A stretch of DNA of 64,000 nt from Heterohyrax brucei. Taxonomy: Eukaryota; Chordata; Mammalia; Hyracoidea; Procaviidae. The DNA lies in the NCBI GenBank assembly GCA_028571685.1, contig CM053141.1:71781833-71845832 (forward strand), read 5' to 3'. Positions 34,406 through 46,139 of this stretch are shown here, in pieces. Made by a program: the position numbers and the translations under genes. Every line of letters starts with the position of its first letter. Position 1 is the stretch's first letter. The notes below the pieces were generated by a model that had not been told where the DNA came from, did not search any database, and worked only from the letters and a program-made list of their open reading frames with translations.

Positions 34406-34419
34406 TGTGGAGGGTTTAA

Positions 34420-34573
34420 ACTAAAAACCCAAACCAACGACTCAGAGCGACTTTGAAGGACAGAGTAGAACTGCTCCATAGAGTTTCCAAGGAGTACCTA
34501 CCTGGCAGATTCAAACTACTGACCTTTTGGTTAGCAGATATAGCACTTAACTGTTACACTAACAGGGTTTCCC
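34420..34573 (-). mobile_element. tRNA-derived SINE, antisense
   Basis: The tail complement 'aacgactcagagcgactttg' is slightly shortened. The head complement 'acactaacagggtttcc' is intact. Confidence 0.83.
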
Positions 34574-34855
34574 CTTAAAAATTGCTCTTGGATTCAGAAG
34601 TCCAGTGTAGACAATAGGAAACCATTTAATAGCACGACTTTGTGAAAGACTTTTTTAGAAATATGTTTCTTTTGGCAAGATAATTTTAAATGCATTGGAG
34701 TTAGAGGAATTTGAAAGTGGGAGAGGACCCAAACTACAGAATTAACTTTAAGTAGGAAATGACAGAGACTAAAATAAGGTGAAATTAGCCAAAACAAAAA
34801 AAGTTGAAAGTGAATTTAGAATTTTGTAAATGGTGGGATAATAGCACCCTTGATA

Positions 34856-34985
34856 ACAACAACAACAAAAAAAACACCTTCGCTGTTGCATCGGTTCTGA
34901 CTCATAACGAGTGGTAGGGCAGAACTGCCCCCAGAGGAGTTCCAAGGTATAGCTTGTGGAGTCGAACTGCCAACCTCTTGGTATG
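34856..34985 (-). mobile_element. SINE, antisense, partial
   Basis: It begins with an (AAC)n-like run ('aacaacaacaacaaaaaaaa'), then 'gcatcggttctgactcataa' and 'gtcgaactgccaacctctt'. The head complement is missing. Confidence 0.75.
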
Positions 34986-35643
34986 GTGAATTGGTTTTTA
35001 GATATGTTGATTATATCAATCATTATCTAAAATGCAATTGAAGATATGGCACTGAGAATTTGAAAAAGATTAGACTGGATTTGGGAATTATCTATATGTA
35101 ATGGTCAAAATCATAAAGAATGGGTTTTTGTTTGTTGTTTTTAAGAGGAAAGGAGAAGCTGAATGCCAAGAATTAAATTTTGGGAAATAATCATAGTTAG
35201 AGAATAAGAATGTTATATTTTTGGCAAAAGTGAAAGTCAATTAAGATGTAGGAGAAGATTCCAGATATGTAAAGAAAGTTACCACTCAAGAGTTTTGAGT
35301 GAAAAATTACTTGTTGTACAAATCAAGGGGAGTGAATATATATATATATGGGAAATATATAATAAGGGAAAAATACAATGTTGCAAGACAGTGAGGAATG
35401 CATTGATGAATATAGATACAAAATGAAAAAACATATAGTCTGCAGTGAGAAGCAAACTGAATTAAGTAAAAGAGACACAATAATTAAAGCAATGGTAAGG
35501 GAGTAACTAGGAATGCAAGAGGGCACTGTTCCTGGAGGAAACAAGGAACAAGGTTGAGCCCAAAGAGCAATGTTTGCTTTGGTAGGAAAGGGAGGGATAT
35601 TTTCTGTAAAACTGGAGGCAAAGCTATATGGAAGGGGATAGTC
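34986..35643. other. Unique AT-rich sequence
   Basis: Contains a (TA)n tract near 35337-35349. The open frames on the minus strand are F/L/I-rich by composition and have no motif. Confidence 0.4.
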
Positions 35644-35802
35644 TCACCCACTGCTGTCCAGTCGATGCTGACTCATAGAGACCCTGTAGGACAGAGTAGA
35701 ACTTCCCCATAGAGTTTCCAAGGAGTGCCTGGTGAGTTCAAACTGCTTACCTTTTGGTTAGCAGCCTTTAAGACTTAACCACCTATACCACCAATGCTTC
35801 CT
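35644..35802 (-). mobile_element. tRNA-derived SINE, antisense
   Basis: The tail complement 'gtccagtcgatgctgactca' and the head complement 'ctataccaccaatgcttcc' are both clear. Confidence 0.86.
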
Positions 35803-36204
35803 ATGCTGCCTTAAAACAGAAAATAATGCTCAGAGTAAAAGATTTTTTCTTTCTGAGACCCTATTTTCTTATACTATTAAAAAAATCTTTCCTAGAATCC
35901 CTACTCTCCATCTAGAAGATCTCCCTTTACTTGTACTTCTTTGAGTTTGTCACAGAACATCCCTTAAATGCAAATGAGGCTGAGAACGTTGTCTGCCATA
36001 GGGTATCAGAGTAACCAGAATCAGCTGCACAGACCAATTGTTCTTTATCTTCTGGGTATTATGAGGATACTAACGTCTCTGTGATCAAGAAATGTTGTCT
36101 ACTGTCTGAATAAATCATGATTCTGTTACCAGGCCAACTGAGAGCCTGACTCTGTAGCAGGCAACAAAAAGGCTACTCTGTACTATCATTTCGATTATCT
36201 GATA
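35803..36204. other. Unique spacer, no feature seen
   Basis: No recognised repeat. 'gtctgaataaatcatgattc' near 36105 contains an AATAAA, but nothing else supports a transcript end. Confidence 0.4.
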
Positions 36205-36620
36205 TCAGTAGAAATGTACGAAGCATGAATTTAGGAAAATTGAAATGACATATAAACATTATTACCCCATGCATTGGTGAGGTGAAATGGACTGGTAATG
36301 GCCTTTGAATTGGAAAATCATAGGTCTAGTATGCTGGGAATGACAAATTGAAGAGAAATGGTATTGCATTCGTTGTCAAAAATGAGCATTTCAAGATGTA
36401 TCTTGAAACACAATGCTGTCAGTTATAGATAATATCCATTCCCTTACAAGAAAGACCAGTTAACACAACTGTTTTCAAATTCACATGCCAACCACCAAGG
36501 ACAAAGATGAATAAATTGAGGGTTTTTACCAATTTCTGTAGTCTGAAATGATCAAACATGCAATCAGGATGCACTGATAATTACTGGTGATTGGCATGTA
36601 AAAGGTGGAAACAAAGGATT

Positions 36621-37204
36621 GTTGTTATTGTTAGATGCCGTCAAGTTGGTCCTGATTCAGAGACCCTGTGCACAACAGAACTTAACACTTCCCAGTCTTG
36701 CACCATGTCCACAACCATTTTTATGCTTAAGCCCATTGTTGTAGCCACTGTGTCAACCCAACTCGTCAATGATCTGCCTCTTTTTTGCTGATTGTCTACT
36801 AAGCATGATGTCCTTCTCCAGGAAATTATTCCTTCCGACAACACATCCAAAGTTTGGAAAATGCAGTATCTCCAGCTTTGCTTCCAAGGAGCACTCTTGT
36901 ACTTCTTCCAGAACAGATCTGTTTGTTCTTTTGACAGTCCGTGGTACATTCAATGTTCTTCTCTACCACCACAACTCAAAGGCACCAATTCTTCTTCTGT
37001 CTTCCTTGTTCATTGTCTAGTTTTGCATACATATGATGTGACTGAAAATACTGTGGCTTCGGTCAGGCTCACCTTAGTCTTTAAGGTGACGTCTTTACTC
37101 TTTAATACTTTGAAGAGGTCCATTGCAGCAAATTTTCCCAATGCAATGTATCTTTTGATTTTTTGACTGCTACTTCCCTAGGCATTGACTACAGAAAAAT
37201 CAAT
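36621..37204 (-). mobile_element. RTE 3' end inserted antisense into another RTE, 9-bp duplication
   Basis: The insert begins 'gttgttattgttagatgccg' (complement of the 3' end with its (AAC)n tail) and is 5'-truncated. The host sequence caaaggatt is duplicated exactly at 36612-36620 and 37205-37213, and the host RTE continues across ('gtggaaacaaagga|ttggtagttggaaaa'). This demonstrates RTE target-primed insertion after the host copy was already in place. Confidence 0.9.
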
Positions 37205-38356
37205 CAAAGGATTGGTAGTTGGAAAACAGGGCTTTAGTGATAAATACAATACCAGAGATTGCTTGACAGGAAGTTGCACAACAAATGACTTCTTCACTGA
37301 AAACACACTTTTCACCAACGTAAATGACAGCCACACACAGACGTCATCAAATGGAATACACAGGAATCAGATTACGTCTTTGGAAAGACACAATGGAAAA
37401 GCTCAATATCATCAGCTAGAACAAGACTGGGGGAGACTGTAGAGCACACCTTCAGTTGTTCATATGCAAGTTCAAGTTGAAACTGAAGAAAATTAGAACA
37501 AGTTCAAAAGAGCCAAAGTATCACATTGAACATATCGCACCTGAATTTAGAGATCACGTCTAGATTTGGTTAACTGAACACTAACCATTAAAGATGAAAT
37601 GAACTGTGCAATGACATCAAGAATGTCACACACAAAGAAACCACGAGATCATTAAAAAGACAGGAAAGAAAGAAAAGGCCAAAATATATGTTAGAAGAGA
37701 CTCTGAAATTTGCTCCTGAGTGTAGTTCAAGTAAAAGCAAAAAGGATGAAATAAAAGAGCTGAATAGAAGATTTCAAAGAGCAGGTCAAGAAAACTAAAT
37801 AAAGTATTATAATGACAGGTACAAAGACCTGGAGGTAGAAAGCTGAAAGGGAACACACTCAACATTTCTCAAGGAGAAAGAACTGAGGAAAAAATTCAAG
37901 CCTTGAGTTGCAACGTTGAACAATTTTACTGGGAAAACATTAAATGCCACAGGAAGCATCAAAAGGAGATGGAAGGAGAAAAAGAAAAAGAAGATGGGAG
38001 GAATACAAAGAATATCAAAAAGAATTGGTCAGTGTTCAACTATTTCAAGAGGTAGCACATGATTAGGAACCGATGGTAATGAAGGGAAAAGTCCAAGCTA
38101 CACTGAGGCACTGGCGAAAAACGAAGCTCCAGGAATTGATAGAATACCAACTGAGATGTTTCAACAAGTGAATGCAACACTAGAAGTGCTCATTTGTCTA
38201 TGCCCAAAAATTTAGAAGACAGCTAACCTGCCAACCAATTAGAAAAGAGACTTATTTATACTTGTTCTTAAGAAAGACGATCGACGGAATGTAGACATTA
38301 TTGAAAAACATCATAAATATCTCACACGAGTAAGTTTTACTGAAGATCATCCAAAA

Positions 38357-38656
38357 GTGGCTGCAGCAGTAAGGAAACTGCCAGAAATTCCAACTGGATT
38401 CAGAAGAGGTGGTGGAACCAGGAACATCATGGCTGATGTCAGGTGTGTTATGGCTGAAATAGGAGAATACCAGAATGATACCTACTTGTGTTTTAATGAC
38501 TATGCAAAGGCATTCAACTGTGTGGATTATAACCAGTCATGGATAACATTGCAGAGAATGGGAATTCCAGACACACTTCATTGTACCCATGAGGAACCTA
38601 AACATAGATCAAGAGGCATTTGTATAAACAGAATAAATGTATACTGCCTGGTTTAA
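38357..38656 (+). pseudogene. RTE reverse transcriptase fragment
   Basis: A 99-codon open stretch within the RTE. It reads TGFRRGGGTRNI (residues 13-24) and CFNDYAKAFNCVD (45-57). The latter is reverse-transcriptase motif A of non-LTR elements, and D48 corresponds to the first catalytic aspartate. Position 54 has N where an aspartate is usual (KAFD). Upstream and downstream frames are shifted, so no functional enzyme is encoded. Confidence 0.8.
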
Positions 38657-39086
38657 AGTCAGAAAAGCCATGTGTCAGGGTTATATCTTTTCATCATCTT
38701 ATTCAATGTGTATGTTGAGCAAATAATCTGAGAAGCTAGACTACATGAAGAAAAAAGTGGTATCAAGATTGGAGGAAGACCCATCAACAACCTGCATTAT
38801 ATAGACGGCACAACTTTAGTTGCTGAAAGTGAAGACGACTTGAAACACTTACTGATGAAAATCAAATACCACAGCTTTTTGGAATGAATTACACCTCAAT
38901 GTGAAGAAGACAAATATCCTCACAATTGGACCAGTAAGCAACATCATGACGAATGGAGAAAATACTGAAGTTGTCGAAGATTTTCTTTTACACGGATCCA
39001 CAATCAACACTCATGGAAGCAGTAGCCAAGAAAACAAAAGACACTTTGCTTTGGGTAAATCTGCTGCAAAATACTTCTTTCAAGTC

Positions 39087-39240
39087 TCTGTCCTCATCCA
39101 CGGTTTTGGGAGGTTCTAGCCTCTATAAACAAGTGAACTGTTTCCTTGATAGAAATCTGTGTCTCTCTGCAAATATCTCCATATATATCTATATATACAC
39201 TTCACTGGTTTTGCTTCTCTAGACAACCCAGCCTAAGACA
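39087..39240 (+). repeat. Possible LTR-derived fragment
   Basis: 'acttcactggttttgcttct' and 'ctagacaacccagcctaaga' resemble the end of a repeat I have seen in mammalian genomes next to LTR elements. The family and limits are unclear. Confidence 0.25.
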
Positions 39241-39394
39241 CATAGCTAATTTTTGTATTTTCTGTCTTTTCTCTCTCTGAGTGTTTCAATACTTTGAAAC
39301 TTTGTTCTGAAAAGAAGTTATGTTTGATCCTTGCTGTTAAGTTTTGTTGGGGTGGGTCCCTAACAGTCTTTATTCTAGGGCTATTTTTTCCCTT

Positions 39395-40090
39395 CTATGG
39401 AAGCAGTTCCTTTCTGAGAATACTACTCATTGTTCCATGTGTTAGAAGGCCTTTAGACTGTGAATGTTGAAAACAGAAGCTATCAGCACTTTTGTGTAAA
39501 CTGTAGGAATTATTTGACCTACTTTTTTTCTGGTGATTTCTGCCTGGCCTTCGTAATTTCCTCACATGCATACACAGACAGCACTCAGTCAAAAACTTCC
39601 TGGTTACCTTTTCCAGATCACTGAGCTTTCTCTTTGGCTCAGTGAATTTCTCTTCTCTCTGGTATTCTGGCTTGAAAATTCTCATCATCTTCCTAAACTC
39701 CAGACTCTGTTTCCTCAACTCAGGAAAGGTACAAGGCCATTCTGACTTAAGCTTCTTACTTCCTGTTCAGTGGATTAGAATCGAGGTTGTGAGCTACAGA
39801 ACTCACACAGCTTACTTTGATTTTCCTTCTCCTGGGCATCACAGTTTGTGTTTCCTGTTGCCAGTGTTGGAAAACTATACCACTTCTGTAGTTGTTAAGG
39901 CCAAAGATAAATTGATCATCTGTTAGTCTATCATGGCTAAAATCAGAATTTCTTCCATACCTGTACTTTGCATGGAATGCCCTCATTCCTCTGCAAGGGC
40001 AGTGATCCCAGAGACTCAGGCAATTAGTACATCCAGCTTGAACGTCATCATCTCTGAGTGATGGACAGTTCTGTATATTACTTCTCAATA
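39395..40090 (-). pseudogene. Coding-like block of two frames, unrecognised, possible retrocopy
   Basis: On the minus strand an open stretch of 110 codons (40088-39756) is followed within 40 bases by one of 107 codons (39718-39395) in another frame. The second frame is open further upstream and reads PELRKQSLEFRKMMR, PEYQREEKFTEPKRKLSDL and LRRPGRNHQKKSR. These are charged, helix-prone segments unlike the composition-driven frames elsewhere. I do not recognise the protein. It lies in sequence free of known repeats. It could be a frameshifted processed pseudogene, an exon remnant or chance. Confidence 0.3.
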
Positions 40091-41023
40091 TGGAGTCACC
40101 TGGTGTAGCAACTTATAAAACTAAACAAAAAAGTTTTACTTCTTCTGGCCTGCTGAGAGTGGAGCCATGGTAACGTAATTGGTAGAAGGAATTAAAGAAG
40201 ATTTAGAACAGTTGCCACAGGGAGTGTCCTAGGGAATACATAGGAAATTACTAATGGCTCAGTAGTTATTATACAACTGTCTGAGCCAACCCTAGGAAAA
40301 CCCTTTGATTGAAATACTCACATCTGGGAAAAAATAATGTATTTATTCAGAGCATATTTTCTTGTTAACCTGGGAATTTCTCCAAATTGTTTCTATATTT
40401 GCATATGCTTCAATCCATAAGTAGAACTTTAATTTTCAAATTAATGTTACAATGGAGTTGAATGTTATTTAATTCCAGCTGTCCCACTGTGTAACTCAAT
40501 GCAAATACCCTTTTTCAACCTTCAAGTCTCCAAAGGCAGACCACATGGGCTTTTTGAAAAATGTACATTAGGAAATGGCACACAGTGGGTTCATAACAAA
40601 TGTTGTTGACTGATGTTCTTGATTGCCATCATTAGGTATGAAAGGATTTTATACCCTTGAGTCTATGAAATACTAAAATAACCCAGTTTGATCCAAAGTA
40701 CAAATGCATTAAGATGGATGGCTAAGGACTGAAATAAGTCTTAAATACACAGTTACTATGGATGAGCAATGAGTTATATGGGTAGAATTACAGAGAAATA
40801 CACATGATTTTCCTGTTCATTTATACCTGATCTGGAAAGCATAATGACTCTTTTAATTGCTCCACAATATTCAAGGCAAAAACCTTCAGTTTACTTACTC
40901 TTGATCTGAAAGTAAATTATTTTAAGCTTTGAAGAGAAACATATTTTCAAATCTAAATATGCTTAGCACTACAGGGCTAAGAGGCTATTTCTACAGTACA
41001 CACTGTCCACAATAATCTAGCAA
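40091..41023. other. Unique sequence with an L2-like tail near 40562-40612
   Basis: 'gaaatggcacacagtgggtt' and 'cataacaaatgttgttgac' follow the L2 terminal pattern. The rest is AT-rich without recognised features. Confidence 0.4.
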
Positions 41024-41029
41024 AGTTAG

Positions 41030-41371
41030 TGCCCCGGCCCGCGGGGCAAATCAACGGAGGACGGGGAGGAACCTGTGAAAAGGGAAACAGGGCAAGAGAT
41101 GCCAAGAAATGGAGGCAAGACAATATTCTGATCAAGCCTCAAAAATTTTTTATTTTAGCAGTGGATATATATATACAGCGGGAAGGGGAGGGATTTAGAA
41201 TCGGGTGGTATCTGGTGTGAGGCACTTGGCGTTTTTATGATTGGTTAGGCGGTATGCCTGGACAGTGACGCTGGGCAGTGACCTGCGGGTAGTTTTCGCG
41301 CGCGCGCGTTTCTAGGGGCTTTCCAGACTTCCTGTTTTTTGGGGGCCTGAAGTTTTTCATGGCCCCCGACA
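41030..41371 (-). mobile_element. GC-rich solo LTR, antisense, perfect 6-bp duplication
   Basis: The + strand begins TGCCCCGGCCCGCGG and ends GGCCCCCGACA. It is flanked by AGTTAG at 41024-41029 and AGTTAG at 41372-41377. Reading on the minus strand, it has a TATA-rich box (complement of 'atatatatata' near 41168), an AATAAA about 25 bp downstream (complement near 41149-41154) and a short GC-rich end. The upstream part holds a run of alternating CG (about 41297-41308). A 6-bp duplication suits class II (ERVK-like, betaretroviral) elements. No internal genes are present, so it is a recombined solo LTR. Intact ends and surviving CpGs suggest it is fairly young. Confidence 0.85.
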
Positions 41372-41377
41372 AGTTAG

Positions 41378-43152
41378 GAAACTTCTAAGGAAATTAAGAT
41401 AATCTGCAATTTTGTGAGACAGAATTGGAAATAAAATTCATTGAGTTTAAACTCCGGGTCCACATATTTGCATAATATGATCACTGCTTATACTTGTTTA
41501 CTTAATATTAAGATATTAAAACTGAGCATTACTAGGTTGCAGCTAGTTATAGTTTGGTAAGTCACAATCAAGATCTCCCCTTTCCAAACAGCGTAAGACA
41601 TCAGATCCACACTTCAGGGGAAACAAACGAAAAAGGAGATTGAGAGAGACTAACAGGAAATGGGTTCATTCACTTTGTAATTCTGTTTATAAACAAACCA
41701 AATCAGATGGACCCTAAGCCCGGGGGTGGCCACATATTGTTCCCATAAACATATACACTCTAATCACCTTTAGACAACGTCTCTTTGGCTTTTGTTTGGC
41801 TTTATGCATAGCAAAGTGCATCAGCTATTTATATCCCTGCCAGCTGGAAATGAAGGGCCAGGTTTGTGGGGCTTTTTATTTTCAAGAAAAACGTTGAACT
41901 CAATTTATTTCACCTTGCTCCTGATGTCAAAAAGCTAGAATTACTGGAACGGCTGAGAATATGAAAAGGCAACTGCCTTGGATTGTCAGTGAACCGGTAA
42001 TTGTGCTGCCTAAAAATACAAACAAGAAAAGAAAGTATTTTAATTTCTTTATTAAAAACAGTTTATGGAAACAAGAAATTTCCAGTAAAGCAAAGGTAGA
42101 ATATCTAAAAGGTACTTACTGCCTTTTCAAGATCAAGCTAGGGGAAACTAATGCATTTCCTTTCTTTTTTCATTTATTACTGGAACTTATGAACACCTAG
42201 TTTTCAGTCTTTTCTAAAGTGTCCTTTTATCTAGAAATCCTCCTTCATCCTATTCCAATTCTTGTTTGAGACAGCCAGCCAAGCAGCCAAGTGCCATCGG
42301 CTGTTTGAGACAGAGCCATCATATTTTAACATGAGTCCACTCCTTTGGCATGAGAGCCTGAGGCTTGGGAGGTTGAGGTGACTGCCCTCGTTCACCTATC
42401 AGAAATGGAGAAACCAGGATTTCTCAAATCAAGGCTGAGAATGAGCACGGTTGACTCCTTTCGGGTGGTAGAAATTATAAACTCTGTAGCCTTGGATACA
42501 GGTGATGGACATGAGTCCTGCCCTTTGCAAGAAGGTGGACCCTAATCAGAAATTAAAATCAACATGTCACAACAGGACGAGCCAGTGCTTTATGTTTGAG
42601 ACAAATTATGTTTTAAAGAGTACATTCCTGACAATTAAGGAATGTAAAGTCTCATAAGTGTATTTTAAAATTGCTTCTATTTACTATTATTGCCAAAGTA
42701 TTGTGAGTCAATTTTAGAATCATAAATATGGAAAACCTGTAATGGAGATTGTTCCCTTAGGAAATATTATTGACCAATTATTAATATGCAGGCTTCATGA
42801 GAACATCCAAGTAAAACACATCAAAACAGTCTCTTCCCTTAAGAAACGTATAATCTAATTTAAAGACATCTTCTTGCCAATAAAATGCTCACATAAGGTG
42901 ACTGTCAATCACTAGGTGAATAAAATGATTCATTACAAAGACCAAAGGACTAGGACATATAAACTTCCACTCAAGATGCCATTATCAGCTTGTAGTATAA
43001 ACCACTCTTTTCTATTTCAAAATATACATAGTGATAAGCGGAGGTGGCCTACTGGACTGAGTAACTTGAATAAAGCAGAGACAACTGGATGACGATAAAT
43101 AGAATTTTTATCCAGGGCTATCCCACAGTAGGTCCATTGTATCTGTCAATCC
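41378..43152. other. Mostly unique sequence, no gene seen
   Basis: A partial RTE/SINE-tail word ('gcagccaagtgccatcgg') is at about 42283-42301. A weak MIR-like motif lies near 42345-42420. An 8-bp-stem hairpin (ACATTCCT...AGGAATGT) sits near 42619-42642. The 79-codon + frame at 41961-42200 has no family that I recognise. Confidence 0.4.
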
Positions 43153-43362
43153 GAAACCCAAACCAAATCCATTACCATTAAGTCAATTCCAACTCACGGT
43201 ATCCTTATAGGACAGAGCAGAACTGCCACATGGGGTTTACAAGGCTATAATCTTCGGAGAAGGAGACTGCCACATCGTTCTCCCAGGGAGAGTCTATTTG
43301 CTGGTTCAGCCCACTGACCTTTGGGTTACCAGTTGAATGCTAACCACTGACTGACCAAGGAT
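43153..43362 (-). mobile_element. Longer-form SINE, antisense
   Basis: The tail complement 'ttaagtcaattccaactcac' is followed by the extra block 'gagaaggagactgccacatc' and by 'gctaaccactgactgaccaa'. Confidence 0.83.
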
Positions 43363-43727
43363 CCTTCCCATGACTCCACTTGACAGTTATCTTCTCAGCT
43401 CCCAAATTCACAATTAGGATGGACATCCTCAGCAACTGGCATTCTCATGTTTATTCTTTGCCCTGCGAAATACAAATAGGAGAGACTAAGGAGAAAGCCT
43501 CTGATAATGTCTGTTATTCATTCTGGCCAACATTACAAATTAAAATATAAAATAAAATAACCCACAATACTGCATCTTGGATAGAATGGCAGATTTTAGT
43601 GCAACTCTCAGAGACTTAAATGTCATGGATTGGTCATTCTCATTATATTTCCATTTAATGCAGCAGCCTTTTCCCTACAAGAAAAACAAGTATGCCATGG
43701 AAGATTAAAGGGTAATATTTCAAACTT
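43363..43727. other. Unique spacer, no feature seen
   Basis: No recognised repeat or open frame. Confidence 0.45.
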
Positions 43728-43880
43728 GGAGCCCTGGTGGTTCAGCAGTTAAGAGCTCAACTGTTAACCAAAAGGTCAGCAATTCAAATCTTCCAGCTGT
43801 TCTTTGGAAACTTTATGGGGCAGTTCTACCATGTCCTACAGGGTCATTAGGAGCTGAAATCAACTCAACGGCAAAGGGGA
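43728..43880 (+). mobile_element. tRNA-derived SINE, sense
   Basis: It runs from the head 'ggagccctggtggttcagca' to the tail 'gctgaaatcaactcaacggc'. The head begins with GGAGCC rather than GGAAACC, as in one of the known subtypes. Confidence 0.86.
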
Positions 43881-45599
43881 ACTCCAAAGTTAAGCCGGTA
43901 GTAGCCCCAATCATAACTGCTCAGCTAGATGTAATATTTCTAAGAAATCAGGTCAACAGGGCCTCTGGTACATGGAATGTGACTTGATCTGGTACCTATT
44001 TGTATTTAAAAACATAGCAGGATAGAACACAACTGTAAAATTGGAAATAAAAGAAGTCTGAGAAAGATACACATAGTAGATCTACAGGAGTGGGTCCTTA
44101 GAGAGGATCTTTGCATAGTAAATTAATAAGCCCTATCCACTTCAGAAGAAGCACTGAACAACTACGTGGAAAGGATGACTCATCCAGTGGTGTTTAGCCA
44201 GCACTTGTACTCCACTTTCCAGCAAATGCACAACGGGCCTATGAAATGAATAGCTGTTTTAGAGAAATGGAGGCTGCATACATGCACCTAAGGACATGGA
44301 CCTCCTTGCAACGAGAGTAATCTAGCTGCCGTTTTTGCTGAATAACTAGCCTGTCAGCAGCTGAGAGAAACTGTGAGCCCATGACAAGGAGACTAACCAG
44401 TTATTTGTGGAAAAGCTGATTATGTGACCCTCCTTCCATCCTAGTAAAGACCATGGGGATCTTTCTAGTCAGGATACACTTGATTTTTAGTTAAGCAGTT
44501 GTCTTCCCTGCCTGTGGTGCCTAAGCCAGCACCACTATCCAAAGGCTCACAGAATTCAGACTTAATGGCATGACCTCAGATACAGAAAGCCACTTTGTAG
44601 TGAAGGAGGTATGACAAAAGGCATGTGACCACATGATCCACTTGTCCTAACACATATTGCATAACATATAAGTTGTCGGTTTGAGAGAGCATTGGAGTAG
44701 CCTTCCTGAAGCTACATCTATGGTGTCAAATTAGAGATGACACCCTATAGGACTTGGGAGCTGTCAAGATATACACGCTACAAATAAACGACCAATATAT
44801 GGTACTGTTTCTCTAATTTGTAGGCTATGTGAATCTAAGGTAGCATGGTGCAGTGGAATTTTCTATAATGATGGTAGTAGTCTTCTGCACACTCTAATAT
44901 GGTAACCACAAGTCATATGTGGATATATAGCATTTGAAATGTAGTGTGACTGAGGAAATGAATTTTCATCTTAATGTAAAATTAAGTACACACACATGGC
45001 TGGTGCCTTCCACATTGGACAGCACAAATCTAGAGTCTTTGTTTCTCCGAGTTAGGACTTCCATCATGGATGAGAATCGGGATTCACCACACATTAAATT
45101 ACGCTACTCATTCTGGTGGATTGTTGGCAGTAAAGGAGTTACTGTACTTGCAGGAAGAATTGATCTGATCATCAAAATGTGGTAAATTTGCAGAAGCACA
45201 ATGGGGTCAAGGACTTAATTTTAAAATTGAGGATGTTCAACAGAGCATCTCATGATCCTGCCATACTTAGTTTTAACTGTGAATGGGAAATCATATCAAC
45301 AATGGCTTGATAAGAGAATGGGAACCAGGGATTTAGATTCCTTTTACATAAAGTTTGAGATCATTACTTAGACTGATGGATATGATGTCTGAAAGAAAAG
45401 AAAATTGAGGCTGTGTGGTAGAGGAGAGAGACGATATGGTCAGTTACAGACTCTTGGGACCAGTTACAGCAGTGGGGCTTAGTCCCTTCCCACCCCCCAA
45501 CTCCCATTTTGTAAATTTTTCCTCCAGATGTTGTGTCCAACTACCATTTTTAAGAAGCCGTGATAAAATGAAGTGAACTTAATATAACTGCTAGTGAAG
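43881..45599. other. Mostly unique sequence, no gene seen
   Basis: No recognised repeat. The 83-codon + frame at 44934-45185 shows no motif that I recognise. Confidence 0.4.
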
Positions 45600-45797
45600 T
45601 TTCCAGGCCGTGCAAATGATTAATGTGCTTGGCTGTTAATCAAAAAGCTGGCTATTGAAATCTAGCTAGAGATGCTTTGAAAGAAATACCTGGCAATCTA
45701 CTTTTAAAAAATCAGCCATTGAAAACACAGTTCTACATGCATGTGGAGTCATCATATGTCAAAATCAACTTGACATCAATTTGTTTTTTGGTTCCTA
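45600..45797 (+). mobile_element. SINE subtype with 'cctggcaatctac' middle, sense
   Basis: The middle block 'aatacctggcaatctacttt' and 'gccattgaaaacacagttct' match the subtype at 10204 and 59531. The tail is 'tcatatgtcaaaatcaactt'. Confidence 0.75.
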
Positions 45798-46139
45798 GTA
45801 ATATTTTGTATCTGAATAGTAGTTACATGGCTGTTTACTTTGTAAAAGTTTATTGAGCTATATATTTAAGAGCTGTGAACTTTACTGTATAGATATAGCT
45901 CAATAAAAGGGTTTTAAAAACAACTCACACAAACTTACCACTACCACATCTAGCAATTATATGCATCTGTCCTCAATTATTCTGCTTTCCCTGAATTCAC
46001 GTAGGATGAATTGTCCACCCTCCTAGTTAAGGCCAATTCCTCCACTTTGGGACTAGATTGCTTCCCCCAGGTTTTTTCAAAGATGTTATTCTAGCAGTGC
46101 CCCTCTCTCCTATGTGGAAGTGAAGGCTTGAGTTTTGCT
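45798..46139. other. Unique spacer, no feature seen
   Basis: AT-rich. 'agctcaataaaagggtttta' near 45897 has an AATAAA-like word, but no gene context. Confidence 0.4.

Larger units (their letters stand above)
36205..39086 (+). mobile_element. RTE LINE, sense, 5'- and 3'-incomplete, with nested RTE
   Basis: It starts at 'gaaatgtacgaagcatgaat' (endonuclease region) and ends near 'tctgctgcaaaatacttc', lacking the last ~450 bp of a full RTE. A second, antisense RTE sits at 36621-37204. Downstream of it the reverse-transcriptase frame at 38357-38656 is the best preserved RT segment on the + strand in the window. Confidence 0.88.

Noticed and set aside
41030-41371. CpG-rich segment as a CpG-island promoter of a host gene
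   Set aside because: Exact 6-bp flanking duplication and TG/CA ends identify it as an LTR. No adjacent gene is visible.
42619-42642. 8-bp stem hairpin as an ncRNA or terminator
   Set aside because: Too short and isolated, with no supporting context in mammalian DNA.
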